DNA from: Acholeplasma laidlawii
GTDB lineage: Bacteria; Bacillota_I; Bacilli_A; Acholeplasmatales; Acholeplasmataceae
Direction of reading: 5' to 3'
Length of the DNA: 33,054 nucleotides
Assembly (NCBI RefSeq): GCF_015709225.1
Contig: NZ_JADNRS010000014.1
Coordinates: 1 to 33,054, forward strand
In this document: positions 7,290 through 14,722 of the stretch, piece by piece
How the letters are laid out: every line of letters begins with the position of its first letter
How positions within the stretch are numbered: the first letter of the stretch is position 1
Notes under the pieces: model-generated
Told to the model about the DNA's origin: nothing
The model's database searches: none
Seen by the model: only the letters and a program-made list of their open reading frames with translations
Position numbers and translations under genes: made by a program

Positions 7290-8651
7290 TTATATATTAT
7301 TTAAAGAGCGATTTCTATAATCAATTGGATTCGTTTTTAATTTTAGAACGATTCTAGTGTTGTTATAGTATTCAATGTATTCATCAATACCTTTAATTAA
7401 TTCATCAGCTGAATTAAATTCATCTTCATGTCCATACCACATTTCATCTTTGATTCTGCCAAAAAAGTTTTCGGTCGGACTATTATCTAAACAGTTTCCT
7501 TTTCTACTCATGGATTGAATCATCCCTAATTCAATTAGTCTCTCTTGATATCTCGAATTTTGATATTGTATGCCTTGATCTGATTGGATCATCATACCCT
7601 CAATTTGATTCCCATGCTTTTGCTTCAATTGAGTCAGCATATGCATCACTTTATCGACCTTGGCATCTTTGGCTGCTACATAAGACAGAACTTCTCTGGT
7701 ATTAAAATCAATAACTGGAGATAAATAAACTGCTGCGTTTTTAACTCTAAACATTGTAATGTCTGTACCTGCCTTTTCAAAGGGTCTTGTTGTTATAAAT
7801 GTTTGTTTCATATGATTAGGCTTTACATATCCTTTATCCCCTTCATATGATGAGTATTTACGCCATTTCTTGCTTCTAAACTTAAGATATCCTTTGGCTC
7901 TCATAATCTCTAAAACTTTATTGTTTCCTATCTTATATCCTAAATTCTTTAATTCAATGTAAATCGCGTTGTAATGCTGTCTTTTTTTATGCTTCTTTAA
8001 ATATAACTCATCAATTTTATCTTCAATTTCTTGATACTTATTTACCTTGTTTTTAATGACTGATAGATTGTAATAATAAACCGATGGTGCCATCTTTATA
8101 AGGTCTAGAAGGTGCTCTAATTTATGTTTCTTCCTTAACCCTGCAACAATTAAAACTTTATCCTTATTTGTTGCCCCTTCTAACTTTTGGGTTAAGGACT
8201 GAGATTTTTTTAAGTATTCTATCTCTGCACGTAGTCGCTCGTTTTCTTCCTTTAATTTTTTATCTACGATATTTCTTGCTCGCTCATCTTTTAATACATA
8301 ATTCTTTCTTGGATAGGTATCTTGTACGCCTGCTTCACCTTTATTTTTATAGTTCTTAATCCAGTCTTGTAAAATGGTAGGATCTGTTAATCCAAAATCA
8401 AGCGCGACACTTCTGATTGATTCATTACCTTCAAGCACTCTTTTTATCGCCAATAGTTTGGTATCTCGATAGTATATCTTGCCTTCTCGATTCAAAAATA
8501 CCTCTGAACCGAATTTTTTGTACAAATTGACATTGTACTTAATATTACTGACATCGTAATTATCATATGCTTGTGATATATGTGATAGTGATTTACCTTT
8601 CAGTAAATGTTCCTCTACCATTTTTAATTTCATTTCCTGCGTGATTCTCAT
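7290..8651 (-). CDS. IS3-family transposase, single fused frame
   Basis: A 453-residue DDE transposase starting at ATG 8651 behind AGGGGAAC; the TTG at 8705 is a worse start. Two helix-turn-helix segments occupy about 1-110, a Lys/Glu-rich coiled coil about 125-150, and an IS150-type OrfB region follows. Catalytic acidic residues are D297 (AGTDITMF), D358 (IQSDQG) and E394 (SPTENFFGRIKDE). The 35 residues between D358 and E394 are the IS3 hallmark. Most IS3 elements split this protein into OrfA and OrfB joined by a -1 frameshift; here both are in one frame, as also reported for some mollicute IS elements. The frame is intact, so it may be active. Confidence 0.93.
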   Translation of the reverse strand: MRITQEMKLKMVEEHLLKGKSLSHISQAYDNYDVSNIKYNVNLYKKFGSEVFLNREGKIYYRDTKLLAIKRVLEGNESIRSVALDFGLTDPTILQDWIKNYKNKGEAGVQDTYPRKNYVLKDERARNIVDKKLKEENERLRAEIEYLKKSQSLTQKLEGATNKDKVLIVAGLRKKHKLEHLLDLIKMAPSVYYYNLSVIKNKVNKYQEIEDKIDELYLKKHKKRQHYNAIYIELKNLGYKIGNNKVLEIMRAKGYLKFRSKKWRKYSSYEGDKGYVKPNHMKQTFITTRPFEKAGTDITMFRVKNAAVYLSPVIDFNTREVLSYVAAKDAKVDKVMHMLTQLKQKHGNQIEGMMIQSDQGIQYQNSRYQERLIELGMIQSMSRKGNCLDNSPTENFFGRIKDEMWYGHEDEFNSADELIKGIDEYIEYYNNTRIVLKLKTNPIDYRNRSLNNI

Positions 8652-8689
8652 AAAAAAAGTTCCCCTATCTTTAGATTGGTTATATTCAT
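8648..8689 (-). CDS. Short leader peptide overlapping transposase start
   Basis: A 13-residue frame, MNITNLKIGELFL, starts at the ATG 8687-8689 behind a strong GGAGAAAGG site with a short spacer. Its TGA overlaps the transposase ATG (ATGA). The arrangement fits translational coupling that meters transposase synthesis. Whether the peptide itself matters is unknown, and the frame is too short to test by codon use. Confidence 0.4.
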   Translation of the reverse strand: MNITNLKIGELFL

Positions 8690-8724
8690 TATAACCTTTC
8701 TCCAAGATTTGGAAACTATTTCAT

Positions 8725-8810
8725 GTTAATATGTGTGGTGCTACCTATTTTAATACAAATTAGCACCCCATGAACTTTTTTAGCACCCTTGACAGCTATT
8801 TTAGCACCCT
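8725..8810. repeat. TAGCACC-family repeat, copy C (IS leader end)
   Basis: GGTGCTA (8737-8743) and TAGCACC (8761-8767) form an inverted pair. Further TAGCACC units start at 8781 and 8802, so direct copies are 20 and 21 bases apart, about two helical turns. The array lies upstream of the transposase at the outer end of the element, where repeated transposase binding sites would be expected. Copies A and B carry parts of the same pattern. Confidence 0.7.
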
Positions 8811-8875
8811 ATATGAATGGCTTAACAAAGGTATTTTTTATTTAATAACTGTAGTGGTTACCTAATGCAGTCTTG

Positions 8876-9370
8876 TTAGTATCCACGATAAATATAGATT
8901 AATGTGTTTGATTCTTCAAAATAAATCATAATAGTAAGACTTTGTATATAGTATGTATATTCTTCATCCCAATTAGGAGCAAATTCACTCGGAATTTCCT
9001 TCTGTTCCACTAGATGATTCACATAACTTGCTTCAATTTCTGGTAATTTACCTTCAGCAAAATTTAAAGTACCACTGAATGTTTCTCGATAATGCTTTTC
9101 TCCTTCTGGACTAGTCCAGTAATGTTGACCACCATAACTATACTCACTTGTAAAAAAATCTTCATCTACTTCTTTAAATGAAAAAACGGTGTACTGAGAC
9201 CCATGTCCTTGTGCACCAAATGAAGTATCTATATAACTATAAAGTATTTCAGCTTCAGCAGGCATTTTTACACCACTAAAATATTCTATTCTAGATATCG
9301 TTTCATTTTGATTTGTGCAACCCGATAATAATGTAATGAATAAAAATAGTATGAAAATTTTCTTATACAT
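8876..9370 (-). CDS. Predicted lipoprotein of unknown function
   Basis: A 164-residue protein starting at ATG 9370, ten bases after GAGGGGG; an upstream in-frame TTG (9394) contains that ribosome site and is not the start. The signal peptide MYKKIFILFLFITLLSGC ends in an L-S-G-C lipobox, so the mature protein should be diacylated on the cysteine and held on the outer face of the membrane. The mature part is acidic and rich in Tyr, Glu and Ser, with no domain I recognise. It lies alone between the IS element and ssrA. Function unknown. Confidence 0.75.
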   Translation of the reverse strand: MYKKIFILFLFITLLSGCTNQNETISRIEYFSGVKMPAEAEILYSYIDTSFGAQGHGSQYTVFSFKEVDEDFFTSEYSYGGQHYWTSPEGEKHYRETFSGTLNFAEGKLPEIEASYVNHLVEQKEIPSEFAPNWDEEYTYYIQSLTIMIYFEESNTLIYIYRGY

Positions 9371-9534
9371 TGATATTAATCCCCCTCTATTCAAACTCCT
9401 TTCTTATATACTAACATAAGTAGGATTCTTAATCTTTGTGTCTACTGTTCTATATTAACAGCAAAAACGATCATATCGTTATTAATGAAATTATTTTACC
9501 ATATAAGCTGTCGATTCAATATTTATTTATTCCT

Positions 9535-9590
9535 TTATCGTGTAAATGGTTGGTAATCGTGTAAATTGTAATGAAATCGTGTGACTGATT
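9535..9590. repeat. Three phased TCGTGT motifs
   Basis: ATCGTGTAAATG, ATCGTGTAAATT and ATCGTGTGACTG start 19-20 bases apart. This is the spacing of protein sites on one face of the helix. Could be a transposon end with repeated transposase sites or a regulator array; it lies about 170 bases upstream of the lipoprotein start. Confidence 0.5.
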
Positions 9591-9686
9591 GAATATGATT
9601 TTCGTAAACATGTAGTAAAAGTCCTTTTTTTGACAATGCAATTACTATCTTAAATTTGAAAATAGGGAATTCCTCCCTATCTTTAT

Positions 9687-9719
9687 GAAAAAAAGGTCTA
9701 ATACTTATCGTATCAGACC
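9687..9719 (-). terminator. ssrA intrinsic terminator
   Basis: On the minus strand GGTCTGATAC, a five-base loop and GTATTAGACC form a 10-bp stem with one G-U pair, followed by seven or more T, just 14 bases beyond the tmRNA 3' end. Confidence 0.9.
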
Positions 9720-9732
9720 AATGCTTGTATAA

Positions 9733-10087
9733 TGGTGGAACCGATGGGAGTCGAACCCATGTACGAGACTTTTCTTCTATTATAATCTACATGTTTAGTC
9801 AATTTAATAGTTTAATACCGCTTAGTAAATTAACAAAATTAGCAAGTACGAGGCTAGTTTCGAATTTTCATGCTATACACCTAGACATATGTATAACCAT
9901 AACATGCTTTACTGAGGCAAGTCTAAAGTCACATGTAAACTATTAGAGTGCCAAGCAATTTGTCTTAATTAAGCAAATGCTAAAGTTTGTGTTTGGTTTC
10001 CGGTTATTATAACCTCGTGTTTTTAAGCGCACTACCGCTACATGCATATAATAGATTCCAGGCCCCGGCAAATCCATAAACGGCCCC
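9733..10087 (-). ncRNA. ssrA: Transfer-messenger RNA (tmRNA)
   Basis: A 355-nt tmRNA that rescues stalled ribosomes. The 5' end GGGGCCG pairs with CGGTTCC before the 3' A-CCA, making a seven-pair acceptor stem with two G-U pairs; a T-arm GGGTTCGACTCCC lies near the 3' end. The tag frame is at 9969-10001 on the minus strand and reads G-N-Q-T-Q-T-L-A-F-A then TAA, with GGA as likely resume codon. It is short (10 residues) and ends in AFA rather than the LAA of most bacteria; in mycoplasmas tags ending in (Y)AFA are recognised by Lon. The gene's 3' end borders the decayed accessory region. Confidence 0.95.
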
Positions 10088-10113
10088 ATTCCATATATAT
10101 TTTACCTTTTTTA

Positions 10114-10887
10114 TTAAAACTTAGCAAGTTTTTGTTGAACTATGGGAACTCTTTGTAGACCAAGAAATACCGGAGTACCAATAAGTGCTGCAAAGATTGC
10201 TTCTGTAAATCCATTAAATGTCACAATAAGCATTAAAGCATCAAAGACTGACATATTCGGAAATTGCGTTAATATTGCTTCTCTTCCTAAAGTAGCGAGC
10301 ATGATTAACACTAAAGCCGTATGAATTAAAGTCCCTAAAATAAATATAGATGGCACAATCAATGTTTTAAATCCATGCTTAATGAACATATAAGTATAAA
10401 TACCTACAAATATGACAATCACAGACCACGCAATGACATGTATCCAAACTTGATCTAAATAACTAAAGTTAATAAAAGCACTATAATATATTAAAAAGAA
10501 AGTCACAAGTAAGGTAAATCCAATGACAAGTTGACTACCAAATTTTGTTTCTTTTAATATAACAAATAGTTTAAACAAATAGTGTACAGCAAAAGCAAAT
10601 AATACTCTTGGTGGCACACTCACCAAAGGGTTAATAAATGCTACATTTAAACCAATAGGTGTCATGGCTGCTTGTATCAAACTTGTTAACCCAAAAGCTA
10701 GTCCTGTAAGCCAAAAATATTTAGTCGGCAATAAAATTGCAGCTAGTAAGACAGGTATATGTACAATTGTCACAGGGTTACCTGGAATGATACTAATATA
10801 TCCTATTTGAGGTACCATCCCCAATAAAAAAATTAGTGCAACAAAAATAGAAGTTAACACTAATTCGAATGTTTGATTTTTTCTCAT
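10114..10887 (-). CDS. ECF transporter S component (vitamin uptake)
   Basis: A 257-residue integral membrane protein with about six or seven helices. The order IIPGNPVTIVHIPVLLAAILLP, KYFWLTGLAFGLTSLIQAAMTP, NPLVSVPPRVLFAFAVHYLF is characteristic of substrate-binding S components of energy-coupling factor transporters, which capture a vitamin or its precursor and work with a shared EcfA-A'-T module encoded elsewhere. The pattern is closest in my reading to pantothenate-type (PanT-like) components, but folate or queuosine precursors cannot be excluded. The protein is longer than most S components (about 170-200). It has its own extended -10 promoter and a short leader with an AAGGAG ribosome site. 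Substrate remains inferred. Confidence 0.75.
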   Translation of the reverse strand: MRKNQTFELVLTSIFVALIFLLGMVPQIGYISIIPGNPVTIVHIPVLLAAILLPTKYFWLTGLAFGLTSLIQAAMTPIGLNVAFINPLVSVPPRVLFAFAVHYLFKLFVILKETKFGSQLVIGFTLLVTFFLIYYSAFINFSYLDQVWIHVIAWSVIVIFVGIYTYMFIKHGFKTLIVPSIFILGTLIHTALVLIMLATLGREAILTQFPNMSVFDALMLIVTFNGFTEAIFAALIGTPVFLGLQRVPIVQQKLAKF

Positions 10888-10934
10888 ATAATTTTCTCCT
10901 TTTTAGGCCACTTTGGGTCCCATAAGTTAAAAAT

Positions 10935-10971
10935 ATTATACCACACGTAAAATATTTACTACAAGTAAATA
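10935..10971 (-). promoter_or_regulatory. Promoter of the ECF S-component gene
   Basis: On the minus strand TTGTAG (10959-10964), an 18-base spacer and TATAAT (10935-10940) with TG one base upstream of the -10. A 7-bp inverted repeat TATTTAC/GTAAATA (10953-10971) overlaps the -35 and could be an operator or a weak terminator for the upstream lysine operon. Confidence 0.6.
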
Positions 10972-11007
10972 ACCTGAGTATATTAAATATGTAAAAAGTT
11001 TGTAGAT

Positions 11008-11514
11008 TTAAAAATCTAACCTCATTAAATTGTTGTCAAAGTACTCATTATCTATTTTAGTTGATCGTTTATCTACAGCATATGTGTAGAATCCAAACTT
11101 TTCATAAAGTCCGATTGCTTTATGATTATTAGATAATACTTCAAGGTAAATTGTTTCAGTAATACCGGTAGACTTCGCATAATCTATAAGTGTTTTTATT
11201 AACATAGAACCAACACCTTGATTCCAATAAGCTTTTAAAACAGATATACCAATACTAGACTTATGTTTCGTTCTATCTTTTGTATGAAGTTGTATGTGAG
11301 CAGTAGCTATAATTTTTAAATTATCTTTTACAATATACATTTTTTTAAAAGGTGTCTTACTAAAAGAATCTATTACTTTCATCTCTTCTTCTATACTTAA
11401 ACCAACACCTTCTGAACCAAATAATAAGAAGTCGGTTTCACTTCCAACTTCTTTTAGGTAATTTAACATATCTTTAGCATCTTCTCTTTGAACCAACTCT
11501 ACCTTAAATGTCAT
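11008..11514 (-). CDS. GNAT-family acetyltransferase at end of lysine operon
   Basis: A 168-residue GNAT protein. Landmarks are the strand SSIGISVLKAYWNQGVGS, whose Q-G-V-G-S loop binds acetyl-CoA (about 102-106), the LIDYAKSTGITETIYLEVLSNNHKAIGLYEKFGF signature with N-H-K-A-I, and the usual Y-E-K-F-G-F. It follows the 139-residue gene by 13 bases and appears to be the last gene of the lysine operon. Overall type is RimI-like or small-molecule acetyltransferase. It could be a passenger, or could take the acetylation step missing from the pathway; the latter is speculation. Confidence 0.85.
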   Translation of the reverse strand: MTFKVELVQREDAKDMLNYLKEVGSETDFLLFGSEGVGLSIEEEMKVIDSFSKTPFKKMYIVKDNLKIIATAHIQLHTKDRTKHKSSIGISVLKAYWNQGVGSMLIKTLIDYAKSTGITETIYLEVLSNNHKAIGLYEKFGFYTYAVDKRSTKIDNEYFDNNLMRLDF

Positions 11515-11527
11515 TTCATTTCCTCAT

Positions 11528-11947
11528 TTATTCTAATAGTGAAATTTGTCTTAATCTTTCACTTACAACTTGATTAGCATCTTTTGTTTGAAATTGTATC
11601 ATTTTTATCAAATAATCACAACATTTAAGTGCATGTGTTTTTACATGTATTGTAGACACCATATGTGCAAGCGCTCTAATGTAGAACTGTTTGTCATTTT
11701 CGAGTGTTTTAGCTAGTTTATGTAACTTAAAAGCATACGCCCTAGCAGCTAATACATTTTGCAGACCTAAAAGTGATTCATTAATTAGTGAAAGTACTTC
11801 CTTATTATTTAAATCAAATTCAAGCCTAAAATGAGGTTGCATAACATTCTTTAGCCATAGTAAAATAGATTCTTTAGTATGAAAATTAAATCTCTTTATA
11901 AAATCATCATAAACATTGAGTTTGTATTGATTAAATGACGATTTCAT
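11528..11947 (-). CDS. Small helical protein, possibly Imm-5-like
   Basis: A 139-residue, all-helical, basic protein. Its ATG overlaps the stop of the M20 deacylase gene (ATGA), so translation is coupled. The segment A-A-R-A-Y-A-F-K-L-H-K-L-A-K and the block R-A-L-A-H-M-V-S-T-I-H-V-K-T-H-A resemble a widespread family labelled putative immunity protein (Imm-5-like), whose true function is not known. No toxin is nearby, so an immunity role is not supported by context; co-expression with lysine synthesis is the clearest clue. No signal peptide or membrane segment. Function left open. Confidence 0.65.
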   Translation of the reverse strand: MKSSFNQYKLNVYDDFIKRFNFHTKESILLWLKNVMQPHFRLEFDLNNKEVLSLINESLLGLQNVLAARAYAFKLHKLAKTLENDKQFYIRALAHMVSTIHVKTHALKCCDYLIKMIQFQTKDANQVVSERLRQISLLE

Positions 11948-13074
11948 ACTTTGAATAGTCCAAGTGCTTTACTTACTTCAATATAATAGTTTAGGCCATT
12001 CATTAATATCTTTTCATCAAAATTAAACCTCTCATTATGAAGGGGATAGATATATCCTTTTTTTGTATTTCTAGAACCTATAAAAGTAAACATACCTGGG
12101 ATATGTTTTTGGTAAAAGGCAAAGTCTTCAGAAAAAGTATAAGGCTTGATATGAACAATAGCATCTTTATCAATCATATTTTTTACAATATTATATAGAT
12201 GATGATCATTATTGACCGGTGGATACAAATCGATGAACTTTCCCTTAACTTCTACACCATATTGAATTTCTACCGCTTTTGCAGTATCTAACATCTTTTC
12301 CTTCAATATATCAAAGGTTACTTTATTAAATGATCTCATAGTACCAGAAATATGTGCATGATTAGCGATAACGTTCTTAGCATCACCACCATGAATCATA
12401 CCAGTAGATATAACAGCTGGTTCTATTGGATCAATAAATTTTGATATGATTTGGCTAAATCCTACAACAAGTCCAGATGCAGCTAATACAGCATCCTTTC
12501 CTTGTTGTGGTTGTGCACCATGTGACGCATATCCATGAACTGTAAAGTCAAACTCTGCATTACCTGCAAGCATTGGACCGCTAATGATACCAAACTTTCC
12601 TTCATCCAAACCCGGAAATATATGTAGACCAAAAATAGATTTCACATGATAATCTTTGAGCACACCTTCATTAATCATTACTTTAGCGCCACCAGGACCT
12701 TCTTCTGCGGGTTGAAATATAAAGACAATTGATTGATTAAGCATCTCTAGTTTAGATACATACTCCGCAAAGCCAAGCAACATTGATGTATGTCCATCAT
12801 GCGCACAGGCATGCATTCTACCATCAAACCTAGATTTAAATTCAATATTTAAATCTTCCTTAATAGGTAGAGCATCCATATCGGCTCTAAACCCAACTGC
12901 ATCTTTGTTGATTCCTTCTTTAACAGCAACTAAACCTGTCTTAGCATAAGTTTTCGGTTCATAGCCAAACGATTCCAATTTTTCTTTAACATAGGCATAT
13001 GTTAATTCCAAATCAAAACCAAGTTCTGGAATGTGGTGTAAATCTCTACGATATTTTAACATTTTTTCTATCAT
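11944..13074 (-). CDS. M20 deacylase, likely N-acetyl-diaminopimelate deacetylase
   Basis: A 376-residue zinc-dependent amidohydrolase of the M20D family. Metal and catalytic motifs are FRADMDALPI, MHACAHDGHTSMLLG, QPAEEGPGGA and LHNERFNFDE; a central dimerisation lobe starts near VHGYASHGAQPQ. Relatives include N-acetyl-LL-diaminopimelate deacetylase, hippurate hydrolase and IAA-amino acid hydrolase. Its place directly after dapB in a riboswitch-controlled lysine operon favours N-acetyl-LL-DAP deacetylase, which yields LL-DAP and acetate. The ATG has an AAGGAAG site. The acetyl-transferring and aminotransferase steps are not in this window. Confidence 0.8.
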   Translation of the reverse strand: MIEKMLKYRRDLHHIPELGFDLELTYAYVKEKLESFGYEPKTYAKTGLVAVKEGINKDAVGFRADMDALPIKEDLNIEFKSRFDGRMHACAHDGHTSMLLGFAEYVSKLEMLNQSIVFIFQPAEEGPGGAKVMINEGVLKDYHVKSIFGLHIFPGLDEGKFGIISGPMLAGNAEFDFTVHGYASHGAQPQQGKDAVLAASGLVVGFSQIISKFIDPIEPAVISTGMIHGGDAKNVIANHAHISGTMRSFNKVTFDILKEKMLDTAKAVEIQYGVEVKGKFIDLYPPVNNDHHLYNIVKNMIDKDAIVHIKPYTFSEDFAFYQKHIPGMFTFIGSRNTKKGYIYPLHNERFNFDEKILMNGLNYYIEVSKALGLFKV

Positions 13075-13125
13075 ACATACACTTCCTTACTATATTTTTT
13101 TACCTAGATTCATTTAAAACGAATG

Positions 13126-13848
13126 TTAAACACCCAGCAAATCATCCATCCCAAATAATCCAAACTCTTTATCTTTGATGAATTTTGCGGCTTTAATGGC
13201 ACCATCTGCAAAAACACTCTTATCATGCGCAATATGTGTAAATTCTAAAGTCTCACTTAAATTAGAAAAAATCACAGTATGCTCTCCAACATAATTCCCT
13301 AATCGAAGACTATGTACATGAACCCCTTTTTCATTTGAATCACCATGAATAAGCTTTCTTTTTTCATTTAAAGCACCATTGACTGCATCATAGAGTTTAA
13401 ATGCCGTACCACTTGGACTATCTTTTTTATAACGGTGATGCTTATCGATCATTTCTATATCATAATTACTATCTATTTGACTACTTACTATTTTTAGTGC
13501 CTTAGTTAGTAAGTGAATACCAATAGAATAGTTGGCAGAATAAAAGATAGGTATATATTGACTATATGATTTTATCAACATAAAATCATCTTCACTATAC
13601 CCTGTGGTTGCAAGTACTAGAGATTTATTGTGTTTTTTTGCATAATCTAGAATCCTTGGTAACACGGTAGGTGTTGAAAAATCAATTAATACATCAAAAT
13701 TATCTAAGTCATCAAAATTGTCTACTACGCCTTCACCCTTATAACGGTCATAGCCACCAGTATAGGTAATTGATTCATCTAATAAAATTTGTTTTTTTAA
13801 AACCTGGCCCATTTTGCCAAGTACACCGCTAATTGCTATTTTAATCAT
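13126..13848 (-). CDS. dapB: 4-hydroxy-tetrahydrodipicolinate reductase
   Basis: A 240-residue enzyme that reduces 4-hydroxy-tetrahydrodipicolinate with NAD(P)H in lysine synthesis. The N-terminal G-V-L-G-K-M-G (8-14) is the cofactor loop; ATTGYSEDD (80-88) and the substrate motif [15 protein letters not shown] (135-149), with the catalytic H138 and K142, are intact. It overlaps dapA by 8 bases and its ribosome site lies in the dapA tail. Length and order are ordinary for the family. Confidence 0.97.
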   Translation of the reverse strand: MIKIAISGVLGKMGQVLKKQILLDESITYTGGYDRYKGEGVVDNFDDLDNFDVLIDFSTPTVLPRILDYAKKHNKSLVLATTGYSEDDFMLIKSYSQYIPIFYSANYSIGIHLLTKALKIVSSQIDSNYDIEMIDKHHRYKKDSPSGTAFKLYDAVNGALNEKRKLIHGDSNEKGVHVHSLRLGNYVGEHTVIFSNLSETLEFTHIAHDKSVFADGAIKAAKFIKDKEFGLFGMDDLLGV

Positions 13849-14722
13849 TGTCCACCAACTTATAATCTCTTAAAACTTTTAATAATGCACGATTATGTTT
13901 TGCACCAAGTTTCGTTAATGGTAACCTTGGTTTACCTACTTCATATCCTAAATGTTCTAGAGATCTTTTAACTGGTATTGGATTAGATTCAATAAACATC
14001 ATATCATGAAGTTTATTGAATTTTAAAAATGCTTCTTTATTATCGATACCTGCTCTAAAGTTTTGAATGAGTAATGAAGTGGATAATGGAATAATATTTG
14101 CAGTAACAGATATGACACCATGACCTCCTAAACTTAAAACATCATATACTTGATCATCATTCCCACTTAGGACAATAAAATCTTCCGGTGTTTGATCAAT
14201 AACGGATTTGACTTGTTCTAAGTTACCACTTGCTTCTTTAATACCTATAATATTTTTGACTTTACTTAAGCGTTTGACTGTATCTACTTCTAAGTTTACA
14301 CCCGTTCTAGATGGTACATTATAAAGCATGATTGGTAAGTTAATTGATTTAGCTACAGCCTTATAGTGGGCTAATAACCCATTTTGAGTTGGTTTATTGT
14401 AGTACGGTGTAACAATTAATAAAGCATCAGCACCTAATCTTTGTGCAGTTCTTGAAAAAGATATCGTTTGTTTTGTATCATTACTACCTGTGCCCACCAT
14501 GATGGGTATACGTTTATTAACGTAATTGACTACAAATGAAATAATTTCTTTTTTCTCACTCAAAGTAAGTGTTGGTGTTTCAGCAGTAGTCCCTAATATC
14601 ACTAAAAAATCTGTTTCATTTTCAATATGGAAATCTAATAAATTTTGTAGTACTGGGTAGTTAATTTTAGACCCCTTAAATGGAGTAACTAGTGCAACCC
14701 CTGAACCTGTAAAATTTTTCAT
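13841..14722 (-). CDS. dapA: 4-hydroxy-tetrahydrodipicolinate synthase
   Basis: A 293-residue TIM-barrel aldolase that condenses pyruvate with aspartate semialdehyde, the first committed step to lysine. The Schiff-base lysine is K162 (GIKEASG), with Y134 (LYNVPSR), the GTTAETP loop at 44-50 and R139 also present. The start ATG overlaps the asd stop (ATGA) and uses the AAGGAG in the asd tail. All essential residues I can check are present. Confidence 0.97.
   Translation of the reverse strand: MKNFTGSGVALVTPFKGSKINYPVLQNLLDFHIENETDFLVILGTTAETPTLTLSEKKEIISFVVNYVNKRIPIMVGTGSNDTKQTISFSRTAQRLGADALLIVTPYYNKPTQNGLLAHYKAVAKSINLPIMLYNVPSRTGVNLEVDTVKRLSKVKNIIGIKEASGNLEQVKSVIDQTPEDFIVLSGNDDQVYDVLSLGGHGVISVTANIIPLSTSLLIQNFRAGIDNKEAFLKFNKLHDMMFIESNPIPVKRSLEHLGYEVGKPRLPLTKLGAKHNRALLKVLRDYKLVDND

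Larger units (their letters stand above)
7268..8815 (-). mobile_element. IS3-family (IS150-like) insertion sequence
   Basis: The element consists of one transposase gene plus a leader region carrying three TAGCACC motifs. It interrupts or abuts the SDR gene on one side and a lipoprotein gene on the other. The outer boundaries are approximate: clear terminal inverted repeats and a target duplication could not be identified by eye. The leader end is marked by the TAGCACC array (8761-8808); the transposase end lies between 7267 and 7289. Confidence 0.65.
9395..9732. other. Gene-free region beside ssrA
   Basis: No coding frame. It contains three TCGTGT motifs at 9538, 9557 and 9577 (19-20 bases apart), a GGGA/TCCC hairpin at 9662-9680 and the ssrA terminator at 9687-9719. 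The first two resemble the arrangement at 332-453. Confidence 0.6.

Noticed and set aside
7267-8815. Defined terminal inverted repeats and target duplication for the IS
   Set aside because: Short resemblances such as AGGGT at both ends occur in direct, not inverted, orientation, and no matching 3-4 bp duplication could be fixed by eye.
9535-9590. CRISPR-like array
   Set aside because: The repeated unit is only about 6-10 bases with 19-20-base periodicity; there is no repeat of 24 bases or more and no cas gene.
1-9732. Duplicate of the ssrA 3' end (att site) in the accessory region
   Set aside because: No second copy of the CCGATGGGAGTCG-type sequence was seen in the window, and no integrase gene is present, so an integrated island cannot be claimed.
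9725-9946. 73-residue plus-strand reading frame
   Set aside because: It is the antisense of the tmRNA gene; its first residues are the complement of the tRNA-like end.
10888-10934. Riboswitch (preQ1, folate or pantothenate type) in the ECF S-component leader
   Set aside because: The leader GGGACCCAAAGTGGCC followed by an A-rich run and AAGGAG suggests small competing pairings over the ribosome site, but it does not fit the preQ1-I, preQ1-II or THF patterns I know, and the leader is only about 45 bases.
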